A stretch of DNA of 64,000 bases, from assembly GCF_021191705.1 (NCBI RefSeq), contig NZ_JAIWPU010000018.1:18464-82463 (forward strand), read 5' to 3'. The notes under the pieces are model-generated. The model ran no database searches and was not told the DNA's origin. It worked only from the letters and a program-made list of their open reading frames with translations. Made by a program: the position numbers and the translations under genes. Positions 44,448 to 52,975 of the stretch are shown in pieces; the first letter of the stretch is position 1; every line of letters begins with the position of its first letter. The stretch is from Proluteimonas flavola (GTDB lineage Bacteria; Pseudomonadota; Gammaproteobacteria; Xanthomonadales; Xanthomonadaceae).

Positions 44448-45455
44448 ATGACCTCCATCGCTTCGACCACCCACATGCACAGCCTGCACGAGCAGACCAT
44501 CGCCGCGCTGTTCGGCCAGGCGCTAGGCATGGACATCCAACAGATCGACCCCACTTCCGGCTACCTCGGACGTGGTGCGCCCCCCATTCTTGCAGCCGAT
44601 CTTGCAGCGAAGATCGCGCGTGCATACGACGTGGAACTGTCCAGCGACAGCCTCAACCAGCATTCGACCGTACGCGACATCGCGGCCATGGTCGAGGACC
44701 TGGGCAAGCGCCTCCCACAGGGAGAGCCGCTGCTGCTGCGTTCCGGCACAGACACGCTGCCACTGTTCTGCGTGCACCCTTCCAGTGGCTTCGGGCGCCC
44801 GTATAGCGTGCTGGTTCCACATCTCGCGCCGGGCATGATTGTGTTTGCATTGGAGGCACGGGGGTGTCGCGATGACGACGCGTTGCCTGCATCACTCGAT
44901 GCAATGTGCGCGACATACATGGATCAGATCAGGCACGTCCATGGCAGCGGCCCCTGCCATCTCCTAGGTTGGTCGTTCGGCGCGATTCCCGCGCATGTCC
45001 TCGCCACACGCATGCAGCGCGAAGGAATGAACGTCGCCAGCCTGGTGCTCGTGGATGGCTTTCCTTTTGATGGAACGCCTTGGATGGACCAGTTGATGGA
45101 AGGACATCGCGCATTCTGGCAGCACGAAATCCAGAACTTCCGCGAGGTACAGCACGCCTCCGCGGCGCGACGTGCCGAACTGCTTGATCGGCTGTGCGCA
45201 ATCAAAGAGAACAACATCCGACTGCAGAGATATGCAGATCGTCGCACGTTTACCGGCGATGCACTGTTGATACGCTGCGGCCCGCATCCGTTCCCATGGG
45301 CTGACCATGTCTCCGGAACCCTCGCCGAGCACACCTCGTCATTTGGGCACAACGTCCTCATGACCGCGGAAGCCGCAGCGGAGTATGGCCCCGTCATCGC
45401 CAGGCATCTTCAACATGCCGAGGCACGCTTCGCTCCCGCCCAAGGCGCCGCATGA
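44448..45455 (+). CDS. Carrier-like domain without its serine fused to a thioesterase
   Basis: This 335-residue protein has the layout of a T-TE didomain. Residues 15-85 align with a carrier protein from helix 1 to helix 4 (ALFGQALGMD, ILAADLAAKI, STVRDIAAMV), but where GGDS/GGHS should be it reads GRGAPPILAA, so the phosphopantetheine serine is missing. Residues about 105-325 are a thioesterase with GWSFG (Ser about 176), Asp in LVDGFPFDG and His in FGHNVLM. The TE is clearly related to the TE at the end of the NRPS/PKS protein (shared ALEARG.DDD, KENN/QENN and RTFTGDAL/KTFHGDTM blocks), which suggests a local duplication. The ATG at 44448 is chosen over 44436 for its AGGA. It could be a second release or cyclisation enzyme that no longer needs a covalent carrier. 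Confidence 0.85.
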   Translation: MTSIASTTHMHSLHEQTIAALFGQALGMDIQQIDPTSGYLGRGAPPILAADLAAKIARAYDVELSSDSLNQHSTVRDIAAMVEDLGKRLPQGEPLLLRSGTDTLPLFCVHPSSGFGRPYSVLVPHLAPGMIVFALEARGCRDDDALPASLDAMCATYMDQIRHVHGSGPCHLLGWSFGAIPAHVLATRMQREGMNVASLVLVDGFPFDGTPWMDQLMEGHRAFWQHEIQNFREVQHASAARRAELLDRLCAIKENNIRLQRYADRRTFTGDALLIRCGPHPFPWADHVSGTLAEHTSSFGHNVLMTAEAAAEYGPVIARHLQHAEARFAPAQGAA

Positions 45456-45609
45456 GCGTTCATGTCGGCAGCAGCCTGGTCGGGTCCTTCACGGCACACA
45501 CGTGGAACGGCACGCGGGCAGGGGCGCGTCCTGGGCGTGATTTCGCCCGGGGCCTGCCCGCACGCACCACTGTTCCCTCCTCCGCCATGTCCATCCTGCA
45601 GGCCATTCA

Positions 45610-46884
45610 ATGATCCGCGACACCTCCGCCCAAGACCAGGTGACGTCCTCTCCTACAGCACACCGCAGGGCCATCTGGCAACGCCTGCGTTGGCCGATCC
45701 TGGCCGGGGTGGTGGTCCTGGGCACCGGATGGCTGACGGCGCGCGCCTGGTACAACGCGAGCCATTCATTCGACGGCGGCCGACTTCGCATTGCGGAAGT
45801 ACAGCAGGGGGACCTTGTCCGTGACATTGCCGCCGACGGCCGCGTGATCGCCGCAAACAATCCGGTGTTGTATGCAATCTCAGCAGGAACCGTTGACCTG
45901 CGGGTGGTGGCCGGTGACGTGGTCCGCAAGGACCAGGAACTGGGGGTCATCGACAGTCCCGAACTGCGCAGTCGGTTGGCACAGGAACAGGCCACGCTCG
46001 CCGGCCTGGAGGCGGAAGCCAGCCGCGCCGCTCTGGACGCCACGCTTGCCCGTGCGAATGCGCACAAAGAAACCGATCAGGCGTTCATCGAGCTGACCGC
46101 CGCCGAACGCGATTTGCAGCGCTATCAGCGCGGCTATGATGGTGGCGCCGTTCCCCAGATCGACCTCGCCAAGGCCATGGATACCCTCAAGAAGGCCCAG
46201 ATCAGCCTGACCAATGCAAACGCCGATGCGAAGCTGCGCGGACAGGGTGCCGATCTGGACGTCCGCAACAAGCGGCTGATCGCCGACAGGCAGGCCGCGG
46301 TGGTGACCGAAGTGCAGCGCCAAGTGGACGCCCTCACGCTGCGGGCGCCATTCGACGGCCAGGTCGGCCAGGTGCAGGCCACGCAACATACGAACGTGGC
46401 CGCCAACGCACCTGTGCTCGGCGTGGTGGATCTGTCAAGGTTCGAGATCGAGATCAAAGTGCCCGAGAGCTTTGCGCGCGACCTCGCCATCGGCATGCCG
46501 GCCCAGCTGACCGGCGGCAATGGAAGGATGTTCGGGGGCGAGATAAGTGCCGTATCCCCTGAAGTCGTCAATGGCGAAGTCGACGCCCGCGTACGCTTCT
46601 CCGACCTGCAACCCGAGGGCCTGCGGCAGAACCAGCGCATGTCGGTCCGGGTACTTCTGGACACACGTCGCAACGTCGTCAAGGTTGAGCGCGGCCCGTT
46701 CGTTGAACAAGGCGGAAGCCGTGCCTACGTCATGCAGGGAGATACCGCGGTGCGCCGCCCCGTGCAGTTCGGTGTGAGCAGCCTGCGGGAGGTCGAGATC
46801 CGCTCTGGGGTCCGCCCTGGAGAGCGCATCGTCGTCTCCGGGAGCGAGCTGTTCAAGAACGCCGAGCGCGTCACCATCAACTGA
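45610..46884 (+). CDS. Periplasmic adaptor (membrane fusion protein, HlyD/RND type, MacA/PvdR-like)
   Basis: This 424-residue protein has a single N-terminal membrane anchor (about 27-47), a lipoyl-like beta region split by a coiled-coil hairpin (about 110-235, rich in Ala/Gln/Glu/Lys), and C-terminal beta-barrel and membrane-proximal domains. The segment LRAPFDGQVGQVQ is the returning lipoyl half typical of the family. It would bridge the inner-membrane pump and an outer-membrane channel. It is followed 27 bases later by the matching ABC ATPase, but the FtsX permeases it should work with are at 1508-4058. The upstream gap of 154 bases to the thioesterase shows no gene. Confidence 0.92.
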   Translation: MIRDTSAQDQVTSSPTAHRRAIWQRLRWPILAGVVVLGTGWLTARAWYNASHSFDGGRLRIAEVQQGDLVRDIAADGRVIAANNPVLYAISAGTVDLRVVAGDVVRKDQELGVIDSPELRSRLAQEQATLAGLEAEASRAALDATLARANAHKETDQAFIELTAAERDLQRYQRGYDGGAVPQIDLAKAMDTLKKAQISLTNANADAKLRGQGADLDVRNKRLIADRQAAVVTEVQRQVDALTLRAPFDGQVGQVQATQHTNVAANAPVLGVVDLSRFEIEIKVPESFARDLAIGMPAQLTGGNGRMFGGEISAVSPEVVNGEVDARVRFSDLQPEGLRQNQRMSVRVLLDTRRNVVKVERGPFVEQGGSRAYVMQGDTAVRRPVQFGVSSLREVEIRSGVRPGERIVVSGSELFKNAERVTIN

Positions 46885-46911
46885 TTCATTCCAAGACACA
46901 GAGGCCCAACC

Positions 46912-47643
46912 ATGTACATGCTTGACATGCAATCGGTTGCAAAAGTCTTCCGTACCGAACAGGTCACCACGCACGCCCTGCGCTCGCTGGACCTGCGGGT
47001 GCACGAGCGCGAGTTCGTGGCGGTGACCGGGCCGTCCGGCTCGGGAAAGAGCACATTCCTCAACATCGCAGGCCTGCTTGAGACATTCACCAGTGGCACG
47101 TACACGCTCGATGGTGATGATGTGAGCGCGCTGGACGACAATGCACGCAGCAGGCTGCGCAACCAGAAGATCGGCTTCATCTTCCAAGGGTTCAATCTGA
47201 TACCCGATCTGACGCTCTTCGACAACGTGGACGTCCCATTGCTCTACCGCGGAATGCCGGCAGGTGAACGTCGCGAGCGGATCGAAGGCGCCCTGGAACG
47301 GGTTGGGCTGGGATCACGCATGAAGCACTATCCCAACGAGCTGTCCGGCGGACAGCAGCAACGTGCCGCGATTGCACGTGCGCTGGCAGGCAGCCCACGG
47401 CTGCTGCTCGCGGATGAGCCCACGGGAAACCTCGATTCGGAGATGGCGCAGAGCGTGATGGAGCTGATGGAACAGATCAACGCCGCAGGCACGACCATCA
47501 TCATGGTCACGCATGATCCCCTCCTCGCGGCAAGGGCACACCGCAATGTGCATATCGTGGACGGTCAGGCGACCAACGTCATGCACGACAGCACCACCTC
47601 CAACAACGCCCGCGCACAGCACGTGCACGCCCCCACCGCCTGA
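46912..47643 (+). CDS. ABC transporter ATP-binding protein (MacB/LolD type)
   Basis: This 243-residue ATPase has Walker A GPSGSGKST (about 40-48), signature LSGGQQQR, Walker B LLLADEPTGNLD and the H-loop THD. The LolD/MacB subtype is shown by the N-terminal EQVTTHALRSLDL and the FQGFNLIPDLT Q-loop. It should power the two FtsX permeases at the far end of the cluster and pair with the preceding adaptor protein. The C-terminal tail of about 20 residues is a polar extension. It is the last gene of the plus-strand operon; no clear terminator is seen before the kinase remnant that follows on the opposite strand. Confidence 0.93.
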   Translation: MYMLDMQSVAKVFRTEQVTTHALRSLDLRVHEREFVAVTGPSGSGKSTFLNIAGLLETFTSGTYTLDGDDVSALDDNARSRLRNQKIGFIFQGFNLIPDLTLFDNVDVPLLYRGMPAGERRERIEGALERVGLGSRMKHYPNELSGGQQQRAAIARALAGSPRLLLADEPTGNLDSEMAQSVMELMEQINAAGTTIIMVTHDPLLAARAHRNVHIVDGQATNVMHDSTTSNNARAQHVHAPTA

Positions 47644-47768
47644 ACGCCAGGCTGCTGGGACGCGCTGTCACATGACAACTGGCGTCGTACCGCATACGTC
47701 GCGGATCGATGCCACGCTCATCCGCGCCGGGCCGACAGGTGCTGCCCCCGGCGGCGCGTCCGTGCTAG

Positions 47769-48690
47769 TCAACAGCCCGCTGCAATCGGCAGCGCGAAGG
47801 AGAACACCGCGCCCCGTGCGGAATCCAGGAGCGACACCTGGCTGCCATGCAGTTGCAGGATGCGCTGCACGATCGGCAATCCCAAGCCGCCCCTGGCGGC
47901 GCCCGGGGCCGAAGGGGGCAGGCTGCCGGAACAGCGTCTCGCGCAGTGCCGGGTCGACACCTGGTCCCTCGTCCGCCACTGTCACCACCACGCAGTGCAC
48001 GCCCTGCCGCACCGAGGGCGTGACGCTGCCATCACGCCGAGTATGCCGAATCGCGTTGTCCACCAGATTCGTAGTGACCCGCTCCACAATCGCGATGTCC
48101 CCGCGCACCCACGGAACCCCGGGCGCCACATCGATGTGCAGCCGCTGCCCGCGCCGTGCAGCCGCTGCCCGCGCCGTGCGGCGCTGAGTGCTAGCTTCTG
48201 GACCACATCCTGCTCCAGGTCCGACAGCGCGAAGGGCTGCAGGTCGAACCTGACCTGCCCGTGCTGAAGCCGTGCCAATTCGAACAGCAACTGGGCTAGG
48301 CGCGCGACGTTGCGGCTTTGCGACAGTGCAATGTCCAGATAGTGGCGACGCTGGCGGCATCGAGCTGCGCGTCTTTCAGCCCCAGCGTCTCCAGATAGCC
48401 ATGCAGGGACGCAAGTGGGGTGCGCAGATCGTGGGAGATGTCGGCCACTAGTTCGCGGCGTTGCACGTCCAGTTCCTGTAACTGCTGCCACTGCTCACCG
48501 ACGCTCCATGCAAGCTGGGTGAAGGCGTAATCCAGGATGACCAGCTCGTCCCGTTCCCCGTCCGCGGAGGGCCGGCGCCATGGTTGAGCGGGCGTGCTCC
48601 CCTGCCCCTTCCAGCGCCCGGTGCCAGATCGCGGACTGTGCCCCCTGATGCCGCTCAGTGGCCGGTCTAGGACGAGGGCGTTCTCGTGGG
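47769..48690 (-). pseudogene. Sensor histidine kinase remnant with several frameshifts
   Basis: Reading the minus strand in pieces recovers most of a kinase core: the end of a HAMP domain (GERDELVILDYAFTQLAWSV), the H-box RRELVADISHDLRTPLASLH, a dimerisation helix (NVARLAQLLFELARLQHG), the N-box ERVTTNLVDNAIRHT, the G1 box VADEGPGV and the final GGLGLPIVQRILQLHG. These sit in different frames. Breaks are near 48350, at the 20-bp duplication 48136-48179, and near 47910; a further shift is likely upstream of the HAMP end. The sensor part is missing beyond about 48690. The gene cannot make a working kinase. It marks the border between the biosynthetic cluster and the accessory region. Confidence 0.85.
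48136..48179. repeat. 20-bp tandem duplication that breaks the kinase frame
   Basis: A 20-base unit (TGCAGCCGCTGCCCGCGCCG, first at 48137) is repeated head to tail; with partial flanks, positions 48136-48179 keep period 20. Since 20 is not a multiple of three, the extra copy shifts the frame. Removing one copy joins the two reading frames of the kinase into AARRGQRLHIDVAPGVPW without a gap, so the duplication is a direct cause of inactivation and looks recent. Confidence 0.85.
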
Positions 48691-48709
48691 GCTCAGGAGA
48701 CGGTCCGTT

Positions 48710-50109
48710 TCAGAGCAGATCACCCACTTCGCGAGCGCCTCGGCTTAAGACAACGTAGAGGTTCTTCGCACCTATCTGCTCGGGGTGCGGCACCACCGCC
48801 AGATCGGCCTCCAGCCCCTTAAGCAAGAGCGTGCTGCCAACAGCCACCCGCCCTGCGCGGCGACCGTTGTGGCGGTGGGCCTCTCTGGCCCGGACGACCG
48901 CCTCGTAAAATGTGATGCCATCGGCACAGGCCCTCTGAAAAGCCGACTTCAATACGCGAAGCGCTTCATTGCGGTAGACGCGTACATCCGGGCTGGTTTC
49001 CAGCGCCCCGAATAGAACCGAGGCCGCCTTAAGGGACGGGGCTGCCCCGAATCTGAGGCAGGCTGCTTCAAGCGCATTGGCCGCCTTCTTCGCTTTTCCG
49101 GCCTGCAAGGTGGCCAATCTTCGGCGCAGCTCGACCCCACCCAAATTGGTCATCATCTCGCCGGCAATCTCCAGCAAGGCTTCCATCGAGCCGGATGTCG
49201 AGGGGTCAAACCGCCGTACAAACTGGGCTAGATCGACAAGATCAATGGACTCCACCACGGATGCGCCGAACGTGACGCTCGCCAGCTGCCGGTGGGTTTC
49301 AGGCTTCTCACTTCTGGCGATGATCAGGAAACCTCCATCCTTGTTGGGAGCACGGCTCCTCGCTACCTCCATACGCTGGAAATTGGCCGTCTTTGGAGCG
49401 CTGCTCAGTTGCACGTGGCGCACTGCTCGAGGTGCGCCGCTGAGCGAGACCAAGGCCCCGGATAGGATCTTTTGTCGGACATCGAGCAACCACTGGCCCA
49501 GCGCTTCGGCCCCAACACGGCGCCATCGCCAAGGGGTGGATAGACATCCCACCTCGGGAAAGTCGTTTCGAACATGCCGGTCCCAGTCCACCGTCGGCTC
49601 ACGGAAGCCAAAGATTGCCTGCAGCGTATCGCCCAAGACGCACACTGGAAGCGGCACCGACAAGGCGCGGATGAGTCCGTGCTGGGTGATCGAGCAGCCC
49701 TGGTACTCATCTACAATGACGCCGCAGTACGTCGCAGCCAAAAGGTCATTGATGTCGCCAGACTGCAGGGCGCGAAGAACGCCGTGGCGATTAGCCGGGT
49801 AGTCCGTCGCCTTGTTCTCGTGGCGCAGGACGCTTGCTGGGGACCCCCGTTCTCCCGGGAACTTCATCGCCCCCCTGCCCGCCCAACTGTCAATCGTTAA
49901 GGACCGGTAAGCCTTTTGAGGGACGCTGGCGCGCTCCAGCTGCCAGTCGAGTGCGGCACGCCCGGCGTTGGTGTGGGTCAAGATAAGCACCCGGTTTGGA
50001 CGCTGAAGCGCTGCCGACTGTCGGCGATGAGCTGCGTCTTTCCGCAGCCGGCGGGAGCCACCACTGAGCCCAGCCGTGACGCAAAGATGTCGAGCTCAAC
50101 CTTGACCAT
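48710..50109 (-). pseudogene. UvrD/Rep-type helicase (GajB-like), frameshifted
   Basis: An N-terminal piece from the ATG at 50109 (MVKVELDIFASRLGSVVAP) contains Walker A APAGCGKT and stops after about 40 residues. The continuation is one frame over from about 49990: VLILTHTNAGRAAL, Walker B VIVDEYQG, motif III VLGDTLQAIFGFR, and the C-terminal motifs LLLKGLEADLAVV and LYVVLSRGARE. A single-base loss near 49990-50000 explains the split. It overlaps the end of the OLD-type nuclease remnant by 14 bases, the usual arrangement of a Gabija-like pair. The 426-residue C-terminal part could be made from a GTG at 49990 but would lack the ATP-binding loop. Confidence 0.75.
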
Positions 50110-51045
50110 GACCCCATTCCAACAGCCCTGACGCGATGGCATTGAATCCCGGGTCCGAGTTCGCGGCATTGGGACAGAGGATGCCATGAGAGACCCGCTC
50201 CATCTTGCCGACGGACTTGAACCAGCCGCCCTCCTTTCGCATTCTGGATGCGCGGCCCAGCAGGTCCCTCGTCCCTTGGGAATACTCACCGACACGGCCC
50301 TCTTGCAGGACGGAATCCAAGGTTGCCTTGCCGTTGGAGGCCGTCGAAATGAGGGCGCTGACCATCCCCTCTTCCGTCAGCTCCTGCGCTATCTCCAGCA
50401 GCGCGGTGATCGCTGCCGCTGGAAGACTGGCGAACAACTCTTCTTCCAACTCGCGACCATCTCGCCAGGTGAACAGGACACCTCCATCATTGATGAATTG
50501 CTTCAGTAGCGCCTCTGTCGGCGGCTTGTCGTTGTCCTGGAACACTGCCACGCGGAAGCCAAGTTTCAAGAAAACCTCAGCACGTTTGAATCCGCGATCC
50601 ACGTCTCCGCCGCCGGCGTCCAGACACCAAATACCGAGGGGACTTCAGGGAAAGATTGCCGCAGTCCACAATGTAGCGGTCAATGCCGCAGACCCATCTC
50701 GCTGGCACTCTCACAGATCACACCGTCTTGGCCAGAAATGCTTCCAGGAATTCCGAATAGCGCCTGCGCCTTGTTGCTATACCCGGGGACAGGACCTGAT
50801 GTCCCTACGGCATGGCCCTGACACCCGTAGCTGAGGCGCGTCGAGCTCAGCGAGAACGGCCGGGGAGTGGCTCGTCATGAAAACCTATGCAACAGGGTCG
50901 AGCGCTCTAGGGAAGGTCTGCGTATCGGTCCATGCGAAATGCTCCCGGAGCACCGGGAGCATGACGTTGTCGCGCGAATTGAGCGTATGGATGCCGGCAA
51001 TGCTCCGAGGAGACACCAGCTGCCTTGAATCGTCTAGGCATGGTT
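50096..51045 (-). pseudogene. OLD-family ATPase/TOPRIM nuclease (GajA-like), broken and truncated
   Basis: Pieces in three frames show an ATPase end (VFMTSHSPAVLAELDAPQL), with a TAG in the position just before it that would be CAG (Gln) in an intact gene, then KAQALF, VICESASEMGLR, DRYIVDCGNLSL, and a 168-residue open stretch with the TOPRIM core CLDAGGGDVDRGFKRAEVFL and FQDNDKPPTEALL. This order (ATPase, then TOPRIM) is that of OLD nucleases such as GajA. There are at least three frameshifts and one nonsense codon, and the N-terminal Walker A region is not found upstream. Next to a UvrD-like helicase it is best read as a dead Gabija-type defence operon. Confidence 0.7.
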
Positions 51046-51109
51046 AGGGCTTCGCCTGCGGACTCGAGTCACACGACGCGATTTCCGACGACCGGCACTC
51101 GACCCGGGT

Positions 51110-51590
51110 TCAGCCGCGAACCACCTGGGGGTCGCCGTTCCCATCAAGATGGGCGGCCAGGCATGCGATGCGGGTGCGATGAGAGTCGGCCACTGACTCA
51201 ATCCAGGTCTTCAACGAATCGTTGTTGATAAAAACACCGAGTGGGTAGTTCAGAGTGTCTATCATCGCAACCAGGTTAATGGACGCCTCGGCGGTGGTGC
51301 CGCGGGTGGCACGCTGCTTGAGTTCCATCACTGCATGGTTGCCTTGATCTTGACCAAGATGCCGGTCTGGATCGAATGGCTCGTGGAGAATGATGTCCGG
51401 TCGGATCCGCAGACCATGCTGCACCAGCCTCTTCTGGTACTCCTCCCGAAGCAGCGCGCCCTCCGGCAGCACCAAGTCCCGCAGCCGCAGGCGCAGTCGT
51501 ACATAGAACTCACCTGGAAACCCCGCTCGTCCTCATAGTAGTGCGGGTCCGTTACCGAATTCAGTGCGGCTGTAAATCCTAACCCAGACT
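51110..51590 (-). pseudogene. Fragment resembling a PD-(D/E)XK nuclease, frameshifted
   Basis: An intact stretch of 121 codons (51110-51475) contains RPDIILHEPF and, after a loop, HAVMELKQ, which fits the Asp...Glu-X-Lys core of restriction-type nucleases. The sequence continues upstream as GEFYVRLRLRLRDLVLPEGA and, one frame over, as ALNSVTDPHYYEDERGFQ, so a base was lost near 51520. The C-terminal part (LGVFINNDSLKTWIES) is unfamiliar. The frame is closed by a stop near 51590. The family call rests on the D-ExK pattern and is weak; a broken gene is well supported. Confidence 0.5.
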
Positions 51591-51703
51591 CGCTATGCTG
51601 CAGCTAGTCGGATGTCCAACTCGGGTCGAAACCTTCCTTTCCCTACCCCCGATAACGCGGCCTAATCGCATACACGCGCTACCTGACCCGAGTTGACGCC
51701 TGA

Positions 51704-51736
51704 GGCGACGTTCTCGACTACATCGAGCGCTTCCAG
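51704..51736 (+). pseudogene. Possible tiny remnant of an IS3-family transposase
   Basis: Translation of this short stretch gives GDVLDYIERFQ, close to the DVFDYIERFYNP block near the end of many IS3-family transposases. Nothing else of the element was found in the flanking 279 bases (51591-51854), which hold no credible gene. Too short to be sure. Confidence 0.25.
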
Positions 51737-51854
51737 GATCGAATGCAGGCTGGATGCTCTGGATCAGGGTTTTATGCTCTTAACCCAACCGCTGTGAAAA
51801 CGGAGCGGGTTGTGGGGCTGGAAGCACGCGGGTCACTAAGGAATCTCTTGAGCG

Positions 51855-52091
51855 CTAGCTCTCGCTCAGGATCATTCCACCGTCTTGTGCCCACACAAAG
51901 ATCTTCAACTCTCCTGCAACCTGTTTGGCGACCTCGCGCTTGACGGCGTCGATGCACGACAAGGGTTGAGTTTCGAGTTGCTTGGCGCCATCGAAGTACA
52001 CCACCCCGATCCACTGGCTGCCGTCGACCGGGTGTAGATGAAGCTCCCTCGGAGCGTCGAGCTCAGCACCATCCAGAGACTGATTGTTCAT
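51855..52091 (-). CDS. Hypothetical 78-residue protein
   Basis: Starts MNNQSLDGAELDAPRELHLH with AGGA about seven bases upstream, and overlaps the stop of the preceding gene by four bases (ATGA), so it is co-translated with it. The central strand-like segment WIGVVYFDGAKQ and the helix DAVKREVAKQVAGELK suggest a small alpha/beta protein. No family recognised. A frame extending 13 codons upstream is rejected because it lacks a ribosome site. Confidence 0.6.
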   Translation of the reverse strand: MNNQSLDGAELDAPRELHLHPVDGSQWIGVVYFDGAKQLETQPLSCIDAVKREVAKQVAGELKIFVWAQDGGMILSES

Positions 52092-52492
52092 CTTGCATCC
52101 TTCTTCGTTGGCTGTGTGGTTCCTGACCAAAGCCCCTGCTCGAAAGCCGGACTCAGGAACTGCGCCAAGGCGTCGATTTGCTCATCAGAGAGTGAAGCGC
52201 GTACTTCCTTTGCAATACGACGATCCCGTTGTCTATCCAGTGACGCGACTGACTCGCGCGCGCCTTCCTGCGCTGATTGGGCGATCCCAGCGCGTTCGGC
52301 GGACATCGCTGCGGCAACCAATTCGTTCAACAGGAAACGAATCACCTCCTCCTCCGCTCGGGATTCGGCAAGGACACGCTCGCGAATATAGTCGGCCAGT
52401 GACTGGCCGCTGAGTTCCGAGAGCTGGGCAAGCTTGTGCCTTTCCTCGGAGGTGAACGTGACCACGATCGGTTCGTTGTGGGCATCAGCCAT
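52088..52492 (-). CDS. Ribbon-helix-helix-like small DNA-binding protein
   Basis: This 134-residue protein begins MADAHNEPIVVTFTSEERHK, followed by the helix-turn-helix-like LAQLSELSGQSLADYIRERV, the usual pattern of a ribbon-helix-helix domain as in mobilisation accessory proteins and plasmid antitoxins. The C-terminal half is charged and helical (SLDRQRDRRIAKEVRAS). It lies between the XRE regulator and the 78-residue gene on one strand. It could be a relaxosome accessory, a copy or transfer regulator, or an antitoxin; no relaxase or toxin is adjacent. Confidence 0.6.
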   Translation of the reverse strand: MADAHNEPIVVTFTSEERHKLAQLSELSGQSLADYIRERVLAESRAEEEVIRFLLNELVAAAMSAERAGIAQSAQEGARESVASLDRQRDRRIAKEVRASLSDEQIDALAQFLSPAFEQGLWSGTTQPTKKDAR

Positions 52493-52546
52493 ATGAAGCT
52501 CCCATCCACCATGCCGGTGGCCGGCACGAAACTGGCGGTCGAATCG

Positions 52547-52873
52547 CTATTTCACCGGGTCAGTAGACTGTTCCGCCAGTTTCACAAGATCGCGCTTCTG
52601 TGCCTTGCTCAGGCTATTCCAGCGCAGCAGCAGCTTGGCCAGCATGTCGTCTTCGGTGTACAGGAAGGCTGCAGGCACATCCAAGGCTTTCGCAAGCTTC
52701 TGTGCCATCTCGGCACGAGGCTCATGCACGCCGCGTTCGTACTGGTTCACGCGAGGGCTCGCCACTTCGGGCTCCATACCGGCCAGAACTCCAACCTGAG
52801 CCTGGGAAAGACCCGCGCGCCTGCGGGCTTCAGCCAGTCTCCGGGCAAAGATTGGACGCGAGGATTCTGACAC
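52547..52873 (-). CDS. XRE-family HTH transcriptional regulator
   Basis: The helix-turn-helix is clear: FARRLAEARRRAGLSQAQVG, then VNQYERGVHEPRAEMAQKL. The C-terminal part (LLLRWNSLSKAQKRDLVKLA) is typical of small phage- or island-encoded XRE repressors. The GTG at 52873 is preferred because GGGGG lies upstream; a GTG seven codons earlier (52894) is also possible. It probably controls itself and the two downstream genes and, from the divergent side, the 109-residue gene at 52976. Confidence 0.75.
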   Translation of the reverse strand: MSESSRPIFARRLAEARRRAGLSQAQVGVLAGMEPEVASPRVNQYERGVHEPRAEMAQKLAKALDVPAAFLYTEDDMLAKLLLRWNSLSKAQKRDLVKLAEQSTDPVK

Positions 52874-52975
52874 CGGGCCCCCTATGGTTAGCACCGTAGG
52901 ATGGCGTAAGCGTCTGTTCTTTTACACTAAGATACTCTTAGTATTGGGTCAAGCATCCGAGGATCCAACAGTTCC

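Noticed and set aside
48580..48604. CATGGTTGAG-like sequence as a left-end copy of the transposon motif
   Set aside because: It has the wrong orientation for a left terminal repeat, only partial identity, and lies close to coding sequence of the kinase remnant.
51036..51056. CATGGTTAGGG near 51047 as another transposon motif copy
   Set aside because: The match is short, with a gap, and lies within the nuclease pseudogene region; chance similarity is likely.
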